From positions 3,287,501 to 3,351,500 of the forward strand of contig JANTQA010000076.1 in NCBI GenBank assembly GCA_027625915.1: DNA of 64,000 nt, read 5' to 3'. Below are positions 37,801 to 46,428 of the stretch, in pieces. The notes beneath the pieces are model-generated. The model was not told the origin of the DNA. It saw only the letters and a list, made by a program, of their open reading frames with translations, and did no database searches. Position 1 is the stretch's first letter. Each line of letters begins with the position of its first letter. Made by a program: the position numbers and the translations under genes. The stretch comes from Anaeramoeba flamelloides. Taxonomy: Eukaryota; Metamonada; Anaeramoebidae.

Positions 37801-40800
37801 ATGGAATAATTTTTTGATCAAAAAATTTTTTAATTTCACAAGTCTAAAAAATGATAATATAATTTTAACGACTACGCTTGCAATTCAACAATTTGTCTCA
37901 AACCAATATACTCCAATCTCTTTTACATTATGAAAGCATGATCTTTAAAATATTCTCCAATTTGGTTCAAAAAATCATTTTAAGTCATTTTTTTAATGAA
38001 AAATCAAAAAGAAATTTTGAGATACGTGAACTCGAACACCTTGTTAATGAACGTGAAAATGAAAAAGAAAAATCACCACTAGTTTCTTGCACGAAAAATT
38101 GAAGATCTTGAAAAAACACTTCTCAATAAACAACTGTAACTTTCGAAGATTACATTGTTAGGATTTTTGAATGTTGGGTTCCTTGAATTGTTCTTGTAAT
38201 TCGTAAATCAGATTAATTCACGACAAAGGGGCTGAGGGTTTCTCTTGTTTTTTGTTTGGTTCTTGTTGTTTTTCCTTGAATAAATCTCCCCACCATGACT
38301 AAGAGGAGAGTATCCCCCAGAATTGGTTGTGGAACAATATGATCCATGCCAAACGCACTTCACATTTTTTTGGTGCTTTTTTGATAAAATTTTTTTTATT
38401 TGGATCCTTTCTCTCAAAACCCAATTTGTTGTGCCAATATAAATTCGGTTGAGGTTGTGTGGGAAAAGTTTTGAAGATTTTTGCATTGAAAGGATCTTTT
38501 CGAAATAATATTTGCCAAAATTAGTCAGTTTTTTTTATTAAAAAAAAAAATATTGAGTCAGTAGAGAAAAAATGATCTTTCAATTTTTTGAAATGTGGAT
38601 TTTGGTGGATTTGATCCAATACCAATACAATTATCCAAGACATTAGTCAAAAAATGTCATAATTGTGAAACAACATCCTTTTTCTTCCAAAATTTTTCTC
38701 TTTTCTAATTTTTGACCTTCTATGTCATTTTTTAAAACCTTCTCATCTTAACCCACAAATCAAAAAAAAGCAATAGAAAGCCCACACTAATTTGTAAGGG
38801 TTTTAAAAAATGACATAAAAACTTATTTTCTCAAAAATTCGATTTTTGCCAACCTTCTTTGTCATTTTGAGATACGACAAAAAAAAATTCAGACATTTTT
38901 TGTAAAAATTTGTCAAGTTTTACTTCTTAGATCTTTCTGGAAAAAACTTTGAGAGATTTACCAACAACCAAACCAGGATAAAAACACATAAATCTTTGAA
39001 TTTGAATTGCAAACGTCGTCATTAAAAGTTTTTTTGATAAATTTGTGTTTTTTTTATTTATCTTTTAAACTTTGTTTTTTGGTTCAAATGAAAATTTTAT
39101 CCCTTTAAGTTTAAAAATATGCTTTATTTATTTTATCTTTAAGGAAGAAATAGAAAGTTTTGTTCTCTTAAAATAAAAGCAATCAATCATTTTTTTCTTA
39201 ATTTTTTATTTTTGTGCTTGCTTTTGGTATTTTTATTTTTTATTTATTTTTTGTTAATTTTTATTTTTACTTTTTCAATACAGCTTTTGAAAACTACGAA
39301 TGAAAGCGTAGTAAAAATCTGCGAAAAGGACAATTATTTTTAAAAATAATTGTTTGATGTACTTCAAAGATTGTAAACATATGTTTATTCCAGTGTGAAA
39401 CAAACAATGTATATACCAAATTATTTGTCACATCAGTAATCAAGTGAAAAAATAAAACCAATTTTAGTCGTTTTTTTTCCCATTTTTGTAAAAAAAAAAA
39501 TTGCAAAAAATTGCAAAAAATTGTGAAATGTTAACCTTGGTTTGACATTTGAGTTTACATCTATGTTGAATTACTATGAAAATTTTGCTAATAATTAAAT
39601 TTTTTTGAATTATAAGGGATTAGTGTCACCATAGATTTCTCTATAATCAAAATATGTTGTAATTGGGTGTAAATGATATTAGTGCTGAATTGTTTATGTG
39701 GCTCCTAAAAAGTCTATTCTAAATATTATTGCACAATAAATTATTGGATTTTTTTTTAAGGATCACAATTATGATTTTTCATTTTTGAAATTATTTTAGT
39801 GAATTCCTTTCCCAAATCTAAAAATAGAAACTCAAAAATAACAATATTCTGGTATTCAAATAATTCATATTTAGAACTTCCAAAAGTAACTATTTTTATA
39901 AATTTTTAATTTCAAAGATTAATTCAATAATCATCAACATTAAAAACCCAAATAATGATTTGTTTTGTTTCTTTTTTATAAATCGAATTGAAACATCTAA
40001 TATATTTTCAATATTTCTAAATAATTTGTCATAGGAATTTCTGAGTACATTATTTGGTTTTTGTAAAATAATAAAATTTTTTTGGCAACTAATCTACATT
40101 TCAAGACAAATTTTAGAATGAGATTTTCTACTTTGGGGTCTGAAAATTGATCATTCAACTTTTAAATTTGTGGTGAAATACACATTTTTTTCTGAAATTG
40201 TTGGGTTTTTTACTACTGGGATTTGAATTAAAAACATGAAAAAATTTTCACTCGATTTTCAATTTCCCTTTACAAATAGATCCCAAATTACAACACACTT
40301 CTGAGAAAACTCCTTTTCTTGAAGGTAAATATGGAAAATGAAGTGAAAATTTTGTCCCATTTAGAATTCAAATATCAGTAATACAATGATCCCCTATAAT
40401 TGATGGGATCAACAAATAGTACTACTTTACTTATCGAATTTTTTAAGGCATTTGATCCATGGGGTACTGAATGCGATTTACACCGAATAACAACATACTT
40501 TAATCCTAGACTTCTCATTGATAGACACTAATTCCTTAACATTTTATTTTTTGGTGTTAACATTTTCAGAAGTTGTGTTAACATTTCAAAGATGTTAACA
40601 TATCAAGATGGAAATGTTGTCATTACAAGAATGTTACTACTACTAATTCTAACTTATATATCTCAACATGAATTCAATCAAACCTACTCCCGCTTGTCTA
40701 CCCAAACTAGGCTACACCTATACCCTAAGAAACATACCCATACCCCTGCCATACAGAGTCTAATCTACTCTAATCCATCTAAACATACCTACCATAACCG

Positions 40801-43800
40801 AACCTACTTTACCCCCAAACACATCTATTAAAAAGTCAACACTATGTTAACATTTTCGGCATGCCCAAAGAAACGCCAACGGTGCCAACACAATGTTAAC
40901 AATTTGAGTATGTCAACAGAATTTAAAATGGTTTGCAGTTTTTCGTAAATTTTTTTTTCCTTGATTATTTGGGAAAAAAAAACACCTAAAATTGATATTG
41001 TTTTTTCACTTGATTACTGAGGTGACAAATAATTTGGTATATACATTGTTTGTTTCACACTGGAATAAACATATGTTTACAATCTTTGAAGTACATCAAA
41101 CAATTATTTTTAAAAATAATTTTCCTTTTTGTAGATTTTCGCTTTGCTTTCATCCGTAGTTTTCATATATTCCCTTTCGTCAACTACTGTTAATTGCAAA
41201 ATAAAAATATCAAAATTTTTATTTAGCTTTCCAAAAGAGCCACATCTCAATAATGTAAAATAAATCAGAAAAGACCCCAATTCTAAAAGAAGGGACTGAA
41301 TAATTTAAGATTTGTATACAGAATTAAAATTTTGGAATGGTACATGATTTATTAGAATCTTTATTTTTTTAGAAAGCTGAATGAAAATTTTGTTTCCTTT
41401 ATTTTGCAACAAATAAACTAAAATTCAAAATTTTCCACACAGCTAAAACGTAACAAACAATCACAATAATACAATTTCATTGAAATTGGAGATAATTTTG
41501 ATTTTTGTAAAAAATGAAAATCATTTTTTCATCTTTTGGTTTTTGTTTTTATTTCATTGTTTGAATTACGTAATTTGCTTCGTTCGATCAAAAATTTTTT
41601 TCAAAGATTGATATTAAGTTAAAGCCAAGTTGTTCCAAATAGAAGAACTCAAATAAAATTAGTTGGTAGTATCTAACCATTTGATCGATCAATATTCCTA
41701 ATAGAATTTAAACAAATTTACTAATGTATTTTTTTGTTTTGCTCTCTCCAAAATTTTTAACACACCCATGATTTATTTGTATTGATAATTATTTATTTAT
41801 TGTTTTGTGAGTATTGTAATTTATAAACAAGTGTTAACATTTCAATTAGTGAATGGTTCTAATTTGGTAAATCTTCTTGAATTGATTAAATAAGGTTTTT
41901 TTTCACAAATCGAATTTTGGTGTGTTAAAAATTTTGAATTGGGGTTTAGTATAAAAATATTTTCTTTCTTTTTTTTTCGTCTTCTCTATTTGTCCTTTCC
42001 AATTATTTAAAGAAACGCTATCCTTTTATTTTTTTTAATACTTGTTAGGGTATAATGTGTATAAAAATCACTAGATAGAGTTTAGTGGTTCTTGCAAACA
42101 GGGAGTTTCTATCTTTGGATATTACGTCTGTTCTATCCAATAATAAAAAAATAAAAATTAAAATCATGTTTTTTTTTCATTAATGGGGATACTCTTCACC
42201 TGTCTGTGCAAGGTGGGCTTGCCAGTATATTTGATGTTTTTTAAATGACAACAAATTCCATTTAATAAACCATATATAGGTGTTTGGGTTTTTTTTATTG
42301 GTTTTGGAAATTATATTTCCAATTTTCCTATTTCTGTTTCTACTTCAAACTACTTCCTTTCTGTTTTGAATGCAATAAAATGTTACTAAATACACTAAAT
42401 ATACAGGAAATCTAACTTTCTCGAGTGTAGGAAGACTAGAAAAGTACCGCCATTAATGAAAAAAAATATAAATTTATCAAAAAAACTTGTGATTATTTAG
42501 ATATCATTTTTTAAACTTCTGTAGTTGCCCCTACTTTTGATGGAAAAAAAAATTCAATTTGTACTTTTATTTTTTCAATCTTATTAAGGTCTATATATAT
42601 CTTATTATCTGAGAGGGTTGTAATGTAATATCATAGTAAAGAAAAATGATTTAAAAGTTTGTGAATTAAAGAAAAGTCAAAATATTGCAAATTTTTAGTT
42701 TTTTTGAGGTTGGATTTTGAATGGAAACATTTATTGATCAAAAAATTTAATGAATTTCCGAACAAAAAAAGGGAAATTATAAAATTTAAAATCGATTTTT
42801 TTTACCCTTTATCAAAAGTTTTTTCCAATTTCCTTTCGAGTATATTGATCCACTTTCCCTAAACACTATAATCTTTTGTAAGGGTGAGGTGGACTTTTCA
42901 TCATGAAATTTTGATTTTCAACCTTTTAAAGGTAAATTTTAGGTTTTTGGAAATCAGAAAAGGTTTTATCCAAAGCACAAGATTGTGATTTTGTTTTTTT
43001 TTCCGAGATTTTAAATTCAAATAATATTGATTGTCTCAATCTTCTTTAAAATCAATATTATGTTGTTAGAGCATAAAAGTACTATTTGTTCTAAAATAAA
43101 TTGAACAAAATTTTCATTCAGCTTTCCAAAAATGTGGTTTTATATTCATGTATCATTTCAAATTTTTAATTCTTAAAATCAGCTTAAATTATTAATTTAC
43201 CTTTTTTTCAGAATTGGGGACTTTGACGATTTATTTTAATTGATGATATGTGATTTTTTAAGGAAAGCTTGACTGAAAATTTTGATCTTTTTATTTTACA
43301 ATTAACAGCAATCTGAAGGTGTTAAAAAATTCTGTTGGTTCTTAAAGATACAAGCAAGAAGAATATTTCAACAAAATAGAAAATTGTAATATGGTTGTGT
43401 AAATTCTTTTTCGTCAGTTTGTTCAGACTCAAAAGAAAATGTACATTGCCATTTTTTTTTTAAGAAGAAGAACTTTTTTGAATTTTTTTTTTTCAAAAGG
43501 CTTTCTTTTAGATCTTCAAAACGGGTCTTTTTGACTTTGTTTTTTGGGAACCCAAATTACCTTCAATTTTGGAACAAAAAGACACTTGAAAAAGAAAAGA
43601 AAAAAATGGTTGTGTGTGAAAAATTTACCTCGCATGTAACTGTCCGTGTATGAGTTGATGAAGAAAGTTCCGTCCACTTATTTTTGGGCAGATCATAATC
43701 GTTTGTCGCGGTTAATTTAAGAATGAAATCTACTTCTGTTTTGACATCTACACTCAACAATGAGGAAAAATGCACGTCAATGTATAAGAATTCGTTCAGT

Positions 43801-43985
43801 CGGTTTAAGTCATGTACAGTTGCATAATACTCTGTATCATCGCGCCAATTAAAAACCATCTCCTTTTTTTTATAAACATCAGGACCAAAGGATCCGAACA
43901 AGAAACCTAACCCACAAAGCAGACAAAATTGAAAAATAAAAAAAGCTATTTGTTTGTTTGACCAATTGTCTAGAAATATTTTCAT
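26214..43985 (-). CDS. TMEM181/Wntless-like seven-transmembrane protein, four-exon model (473 aa)
   Basis: Spliced model on the minus strand: 43985-43629, 34757-34632, 30195-29887, 26843-26214. All junctions are phase 0 with donors GTAAAT, GTTTGA, GTAAGA and acceptors AATAG, AATAG, ACAG. Exon 1 gives a signal-anchor/first TM (IAFFIFQFCLLCGLGFLFG) and the start of a lumenal GOLD-like domain ending HTRTVTCE. Exon 2 adds its Cys-containing second half. Exon 3 starts the TM bundle with the family motif FEQKWVACLLLLLLLFNNPL and FWLCLIDGYRY. Exon 4 continues KKFYLPKFIPLFLLWLFF, four further TMs and an acidic/Ser-rich cytosolic tail. The family (Wntless/TMEM181) comprises Golgi/endosome membrane proteins that carry or sort cargo; its role in this organism is not known. 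The exceptional feature is 16.3 kb of intron, mostly transposons. An alternative is that exon 1 belongs to a different paralogue, but exon order, phase and domain continuity argue for one gene. Confidence 0.7.
27890..28610. repeat. Palindrome array, copy 1, in TMEM181-like intron 3
   Basis: A run of distinct imperfect palindromes of ~60-75 bp. One is centred near 28228 (arms TTTTTTACTTTTTGAAATAA / TTAT..TGAAAAGTAAAAAA), followed by CCTAAC. Others are at about 28368-28435 and 28440-28515, and one near 28520-28590 has arms ATTCAAAAGAATTAAGTAAA / TTTTACTCAATTCTTTTAAA. Linkers carry CTATTGATTTTC, AAATAAAYAGAAAA and CCTAACG. The array starts next to a GTGCCGCAAGGTGC-like hairpin at about 27920. 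The same modules recur at 49.2, 49.7 and 62.0 kb. Confidence 0.65.
28816..28844. repeat. (TA)n microsatellite
   Basis: About 14 uninterrupted TA dinucleotides in intron 3 of the TMEM181-like gene. Similar short TA tracts occur at 30281-30304, 49474-49498, 51511-51528 and 53300-53320. Confidence 0.9.
28930..29486. mobile_element. Repeat family H, copy 2, in TMEM181-like intron 3
   Basis: Starts TTAAACTCATTTTCACTCAA and ends GGGCCAGTTTGACTGAAAAA then GAGTCTATA. It aligns with the reverse complement of 1132-1684. A shorter fragment of the same family is at about 30682-30807 (shared AACTAAGATTGTTTAGAAAT). The 71-codon plus-strand frame inside is not a gene. Confidence 0.6.
29887..30195 (-). CDS. 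TMEM181-like exon 3 (start of the transmembrane bundle)
   Basis: 103 codons in phase 0, acceptor ...ATTAATAG at 30197-30196, donor GTAAGA at 29886. It begins VFFVRRGMTMFELFFRYVFV, the end of the lumenal domain and next TM. It carries FDFEQKWVACLLLLLLLFNN, the most diagnostic motif of the Wntless/TMEM181 fold, and ends FWLCLIDGYRY. Without the upstream intron the frame could be read from an internal ATG at 30174, but the family pattern continues upstream to 30195. Confidence 0.8.
30926..32128. mobile_element. Possible inverted-repeat element O in TMEM181-like intron 2
   Basis: AAGTACATTTTTCATTTTTT then GAGTGCCACCA at 30930-30965 is inverted near 32060-32125 (TGGTGGCACTCAAAAAATAT and GGTAAAATGTACTTACTTCC). 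The right arm carries about 45 extra bases between the two matching blocks. Non-coding; boundaries approximate. Confidence 0.4.
32312..32802. mobile_element. MITE family P, copy 2 (491 bp), in TMEM181-like intron 2
   Basis: Same ends and internal order as 3656-4202. Here the left arm has a duplicated AAAAAAATCCCGGACAWGA unit. The right arm has TTGTCAGGGATTTTTTTCAT then GTCCGGTATTTTTTT. Shared interior CTCTAGTAAACCTCTATAAA and GATGAACTTTGGG support true homology. Confidence 0.8.
32890..32985. repeat. Fragment of the terminal repeat of element C
   Basis: TAAAAATAATTATCCTTTTT through CGCTTTCATTTGCAGGTTTC then ATATATTCCC aligns with the right end and flank of element C (41105-41175). It appears as a solo arm; no partner was found nearby. 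Confidence 0.5.
33413..33977. mobile_element. Insertion J (~565 bp) inside repeat I, with imperfect inverted ends
   Basis: Left CAATAAATTTGGGAAAATTA ... AATTTCAAAATTGGTCAAAT; right ATTTGGTCAATTTTGAAATT ... ACCCATAAATTTATTTG. It is absent from the second copy of repeat I (35840-36570), which supports insertion. Inside is a short tandem array of GTTAGAGTAT units (33543-33600). Confidence 0.5.
33543..33600. repeat. Short tandem repeat of GGTTAGAGTAT-type units
   Basis: About five copies of a 10-11-bp unit (GTATGTTAGA / GTAGGTTAGA), G+T-biased on the plus strand, within insertion J. The C+A-rich tract at 40677-40835 carries related CATACC/CTAACC-like words on the opposite strand. Confidence 0.7.
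34632..34757 (-). CDS. TMEM181-like exon 2 (second half of lumenal domain)
   Basis: 42 codons, phase 0 at both ends. Acceptor GAAATAG (AG at 34759-34758), donor GTTTGA at 34631. It encodes KKSNCSRHTLVYEPYLNYQN then YRLDLQV...NIYID. With exon 1 it gives the Cys-x-n-Cys, hydrophobic strand, Tyr-x-x-Tyr pattern expected before the TM bundle, and it joins VFFVRRGMTMFELFFRY of exon 3. The surrounding DNA is non-coding, so this is an isolated short exon recovered by family expectation. Confidence 0.65.
34758..35839. other. Start of TMEM181-like intron 1 in window coordinates, nothing else recognised
   Basis: Non-coding AT-rich DNA upstream of the exon 2 acceptor. No inverted repeat or frame could be supported. 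Confidence 0.5.
35840..36570. repeat. Dispersed repeat family I, copy 2, in TMEM181-like intron 1
   Basis: Aligns in direct orientation with 33095-34390 but lacks insertion J, so it shows the uninterrupted ~730-bp state of the repeat. Confidence 0.55.
36933..37640. mobile_element. Element with family-H-type ends, interrupted by MITE E
   Basis: Left end TAAACTCTGTTTCAGTCAAA then GGGGTCCAACG; right end GGGCCCCTTTGACTAAAAAA then TAGTTTA. The termini match family H (1132-1684 and 28930-29486) but the interior does not. MITE E copy 1 (37162-37325) is nested inside. Non-coding. Confidence 0.55.
37162..37325. mobile_element. MITE family E, copy 1
   Basis: Starts CTGGTATTTGAATAATAAAT after TA. It carries the inverted TTTTTCACTTCATTTTCCAT / AATGAAGTGAAAATTTTTCA arms. 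The right end is worn (AAATATCAAG). A 62-codon frame spanning it is spurious: the same amino-acid pattern appears at 45001-45165 because both are copies of this MITE. Confidence 0.7.
37869..39021. mobile_element. TTAA-flanked element B (1153 bp)
   Basis: TTAA (37865-37868) then CGACTACGCTTGCAATTCAA; right end TTGAATTGCAAACGTCGTCA then TTAA (39022-39025). It is the reverse-oriented homologue of element A (13560-17618) and shows the state without the Mutator-like insertion. It carries the coding-like WHGS segment on its minus strand and a 74-codon frame at 37878-38102 (FEIRELEHLVNERENEKEK) whose DNA is also conserved in A. No transposase. Lies in TMEM181-like intron 1. Confidence 0.8.
38208..38486 (-). 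other. Coding-like segment of element B (WHGS family)
   Basis: A 92-codon open frame ending ...NPQPLCRELI, homologous in its middle to 14065-14280 of element A (KNVKCVWHGSYCST, SPLSHGGEI). Nucleotide conservation extends outside the open frame, so selection on the protein is not shown. Function unknown. Confidence 0.35.
39616..40535. mobile_element. TTAA MITE family D, copy 2 (D'), nested in element C
   Basis: Reverse-oriented homologue of 11416-12179. Left GGGATTAGTGTCACCATAGA, preceded by TATAA (TTAA with one change). Right end ...CTAATTCC then TTAA (40536-40539). Relative to the first copy it is longer only by the nested MITE E (40216-40378), so the pair defines that insertion exactly. 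Confidence 0.8.
40216..40378. mobile_element. MITE family E, copy 2, nested in D'
   Basis: TA (40214-40215) then CTGGGATTTGAATT, and ATTCAAATATCAG then TA (40379-40380). Inner arms AATTTTCACTCGATTTTCAA / ATGAAGTGAAAATTTTG. It is absent from the homologous family-D element at 11416-12179, so it is a genuine later insertion. Confidence 0.8.
40677..40835. repeat. Strand-asymmetric C/A/T-rich tract
   Basis: About 150 bp almost without G on the plus strand, rich in CATACC, CCTACC, ACCCC and CTAATC words. It is flanked by clustered GTTAAC palindromes at 40557-40600 and 40850-40905. The 79-codon frame across it (Thr/His/Tyr/Pro-rich) reflects this composition and is not a gene. Confidence 0.5.
41195..41409. 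mobile_element. MITE family M, copy 1
   Basis: Left AATTGCAAAATAAAAATATC ... TTTAGCTTTCCAAAA; right AGAAAGCTGAATGAAAATTT ... CTTTATTTTGCAA. About 45-bp inverted ends, ~210 bp total. Related copies at 43098-43311 and 63234-63445, and a left end at 63978-64000 cut by the window. Confidence 0.65.
41410..43097. other. TMEM181-like intron 1, nothing recognised
   Basis: AT-rich non-coding DNA. A small hairpin-prone segment with GATAGAGTTTAGTGGTTCTT and GGGAGTTTCTATC lies at 42074-42114. Its role is unknown. Confidence 0.45.
43098..43311. mobile_element. MITE family M, copy 2, in TMEM181-like intron 1
   Basis: Left CTAAAATAAATTGAACAAAA then TTTTCATTCAGCTTTCCAAA; right AAGGAAAGCTTGACTGAAAA then TTTTGATC...TATTTTAC. 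Same size and layout as 41195-41409, more diverged. Confidence 0.55.
43629..43985 (-). CDS. TMEM181-like exon 1 (signal-anchor and first half of lumenal domain)
   Basis: ATG at 43985 opens a 119-codon exon ending at donor GAG|GTAAAT (43628). After MKIFLDNWSNKQ comes a hydrophobic helix (about residues 13-31), then a soluble domain with WRDDTEYYATVHDLNRLNEF and a final HTRTVTCE strand. This layout matches the N-terminus of TMEM181-type proteins (TM, then GOLD-like domain). The open frame runs on past the donor to 43563 by chance; the added residues (FFFSFSS) are low complexity. Confidence 0.7.
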
Positions 43986-45000
43986 TTTGAGATTTAAACG
44001 TAAAGTTATTAAAGAGAAAAAAATGAGAAATGTTTCGATAAAAACTTGAGTTTCGGTATTTTTTTATGAATATCCGTGAGTTTATTGGAAAACAAATTAG
44101 TTTTTGATATGTTTTTAAACACTTTAAGAGTGTTATGTATCTTTTTCAAGAATATTGAGTTTTGCTAAATTTAATTGTTAAAAGAAACACAACAATCTGT
44201 TAAAGAGAGAATTTCGAACTTTTAATTTTACACCTTCGATCTAACGAATGTCAAAACTTGGTTTCTTGAAACATTCAATTGAAGAATTTTTAAACTTTAT
44301 TTAACTCTTTTACTATTCCAAAGTTTTTTCTTATTTTTTTGTCACTTCTCACATTATGAAGTTCTTTACTGTTTTTCTTTGTATATGGCCCGGTTCGGTT
44401 CGAAATTTTGATTTTGAGTGTTATTCTGATTTGTAATAGTAATTATTTAAGAAAAACAAAAAATTCTTGCTAATAAAAAAAAGTATTGTACTAAAATAAT
44501 ATTTTGCAAAATTTTCATCATATTTACTCCTTTTTAAACCAAAAGATTTCTTGGTTTGGGTAGTTTGTATGTAAAAGATTTATTTTTGATCTAAATAATA
44601 AAAAGGAATTGCTCAACGAAAATTAAAATACAGTTGAACTCTTTGTTATGTAAATATTTTTGAATATTCCTTAAAAAAAAGAGTATTTACCAGTAAAAAA
44701 AAGTGACACAAAGTCTTCAATATAGTTACTTTGGTTTTTGAAAAGAGATCTGAAAAAATATTTGCAAGATGTTACCCAAACGGTTTAATCCTTGAAATCA
44801 ATTATTTTGAACAACGATTTTCAAAACTATTTTTCTTGACTTTTCGAACTGATCTCGAATTGTTCTCATGGAAAAATCAAAAATCGTCTTGTAGTGGAAT
44901 TGAATAAAAAATTGTTATGGTAAAGTTCAAAGTCATCAGTTGTTATTCCTTTCTTATTCAAAAAGGGATTTTACTCAAATTTTTAATGTACATTTGTCTA
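43986..45000. other. Upstream region of the TMEM181-like gene, nothing else recognised
   Basis: Presumed promoter side of the minus-strand gene. No motif can be assigned with confidence. Confidence 0.4.
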
Positions 45001-45165
45001 CTGGTATTTGAATTATAAACTGTAAAAATTTTCACTTCATTTTCAATTTCCTTTTTCAACGAGAAAGACCACAAATTATATCTAACTTCTTTGGGAAGTA
45101 TATTTAAAAAAGAAAAATATGAAAAAGGAAGTGTATATTTTTCCCGTTTATAATTCAAATACCAG
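45001..45165. mobile_element. MITE family E, copy 3 (165 bp, intact TA flanks)
   Basis: TA (44999-45000) then CTGGTATTTGAATTATAAAC; right end GTTTATAATTCAAATACCAG then TA (45166-45167). The terminal 20 bp pair exactly, followed by TTTTCACTTCATTTTCAATT / GAAGTGTATATTTTTCCC. Best-preserved copy. The 94-codon minus frame over it is spurious. Confidence 0.85.
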
Positions 45166-45625
45166 TATCTGTTTTTTTTTTTAATGGTTGTTAAATAATA
45201 CAACTCTCTAAAATATCTATTGGTTTTTCTTTTTGGATCCATAATATGTTGTACAGGGTAAGAAATTGAAATTAATCTTCTATTTTAGTTCTTGGAATAC
45301 AAAATTTTTTTTAAAGAGTTTTGAATGAGATCTGGGGAAAAATTTCACTTGGAGTTTTTCTTTTGCAAATTCCTAAGAGATAGAGTCTAAATTCGAGATT
45401 TTAATTGGTTTGTTTGTAACTTTATGATTTGATTAGGTGAACTTAGAATGCCTTATCAAAGTTCTTTTTCAGTCTTCCAAATAGAACACTTATTCACATT
45501 TTTACCATATTAAATTCCATACAAATATGAGCAATAAAATATTTTGGATTTGACAAAAAGTATCTTAAACAATAGTTTTAGGAATTGAAAAGGGTGCATG
45601 ATCTGAAATTTTCGGATAACTAATT

Positions 45626-45725
45626 TTCAAATATTACCCAATTTAAAAAAAGACGCAAAAAGTAGTAAAAAATTTGATAACATTTTCTTGTTTGATCCCT
45701 AATAACACTCAATTAGTGGTCTTTG
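45626..45725 (+). pseudogene. Fragment of the deoxynucleoside kinase coding sequence
   Basis: Bases 45628-45712 match 47158-47243 of the kinase gene in the same orientation: AAAGTAGTAAAAAATTTGAT then AACATTTTCTT is identical, with about ten differences over ~85 bp. The copy corresponds to the region around KSSKKFDNIFLFDPEEL and has an in-frame stop, so it cannot be a functional exon. No adjacent kinase sequence is present. It lies about 0.7 kb upstream of the kinase start codon. Confidence 0.75.
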
Positions 45726-46428
45726 TGTTTCTATTTTAAAAATCACAATAAACTTTTTATTATGTTCTTTTTGTATTAAATTGTTTCCAAGATCAAAAAA
45801 CACTTTTTAAAGCAAAAAGTAAAAATTTTATACAAGAAAGTTCTTTATTTTCAATACTCTAAATAATCGAGAAATCCCGATTTTTGTAATTTATTACTAG
45901 AACACAGATTCTTTGTGTCTTTAAAATCGTTTTCCAAAAATATTGTCATTTTAAAAGTCCTGAGAGATATTTTTAATAAATTCCTATATTTTAATGATAA
46001 AGAAAACAATTGAAAGAATGAAAACAATTTCATTATTTTGTATTTTACAATTGAAAAGAGTTTATATTTTTTAACCAAAACACTTTATCTTGAAAATTTA
46101 TCCGAATTCAATAATTAAGTCTCTTAAAAATTAATTTCAAACAAAAAGTGATCACCGAAAAACACAGCTCAATGTTGTAGAGCTGGAGTATTTTCAATGA
46201 AATTATTTCTTTTTTTTAAAAATTCTAAAAAAAATTAACGTGAAACTTTTAAATTTTTATAGTTTTATCTCTTTTCAAACAGATTTAAGAGATTTAAACA
46301 CTATTATTAAACACGATTATATTTTTGGAGTAACCGTTTTGAAAACAAAAAAAGAGCATTTTTTGATGAATTTTGAGCATTTTTTTTTAAAACAATAATT
46401 TTAAAGAAATAACTAAATTATTTTAAAA
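45726..46428. other. Upstream region of the deoxynucleoside kinase gene
   Basis: Non-coding. A 75-codon minus frame (46078-45851) is AT-biased, without motifs. The last 120 bp before the ATG are A/T-rich, as expected for a promoter/5' UTR in such genomes, but no defined element is recognised. Confidence 0.4.

Larger units (their letters stand above)
39289..41164. mobile_element. Element C (1876 bp) with ~180-bp terminal inverted repeats, containing nested elements
   Basis: Left arm 39289-39468 (GAAAACTACGAATGAAAGCG ... CAGTAATCAAGTGAAAAAAT) is inverted at 40985-41164 (ATTTTTTCACTTGATTACTG-like ... GCTTTCATCCGTAGTTTTC). Blocks such as ATTGTAAACATATGTTTATT and CCAAATTATTTGTCAC pair almost perfectly. 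The inside holds TTAA element D' (39616-40535) and a C-rich tract. The 70-codon minus frame at 39506-39294 lies within the arm and is not a gene. No transposase; superfamily unknown. Confidence 0.8.

Noticed and set aside
43561-43584. A 24-nt micro-exon after TMEM181-like exon 1 (CLFVPKLK)
   Set aside because: It has AG and GT borders, but the exon at 34757-34632 joins exon 1 directly in phase and gives a better family match, so the micro-exon is unnecessary.
44958-45242. 94-codon minus frame with YWYLNYKREKYTL
   Set aside because: It overlaps MITE E; the similar frame at 37127-37315 is the same MITE, not a protein family.
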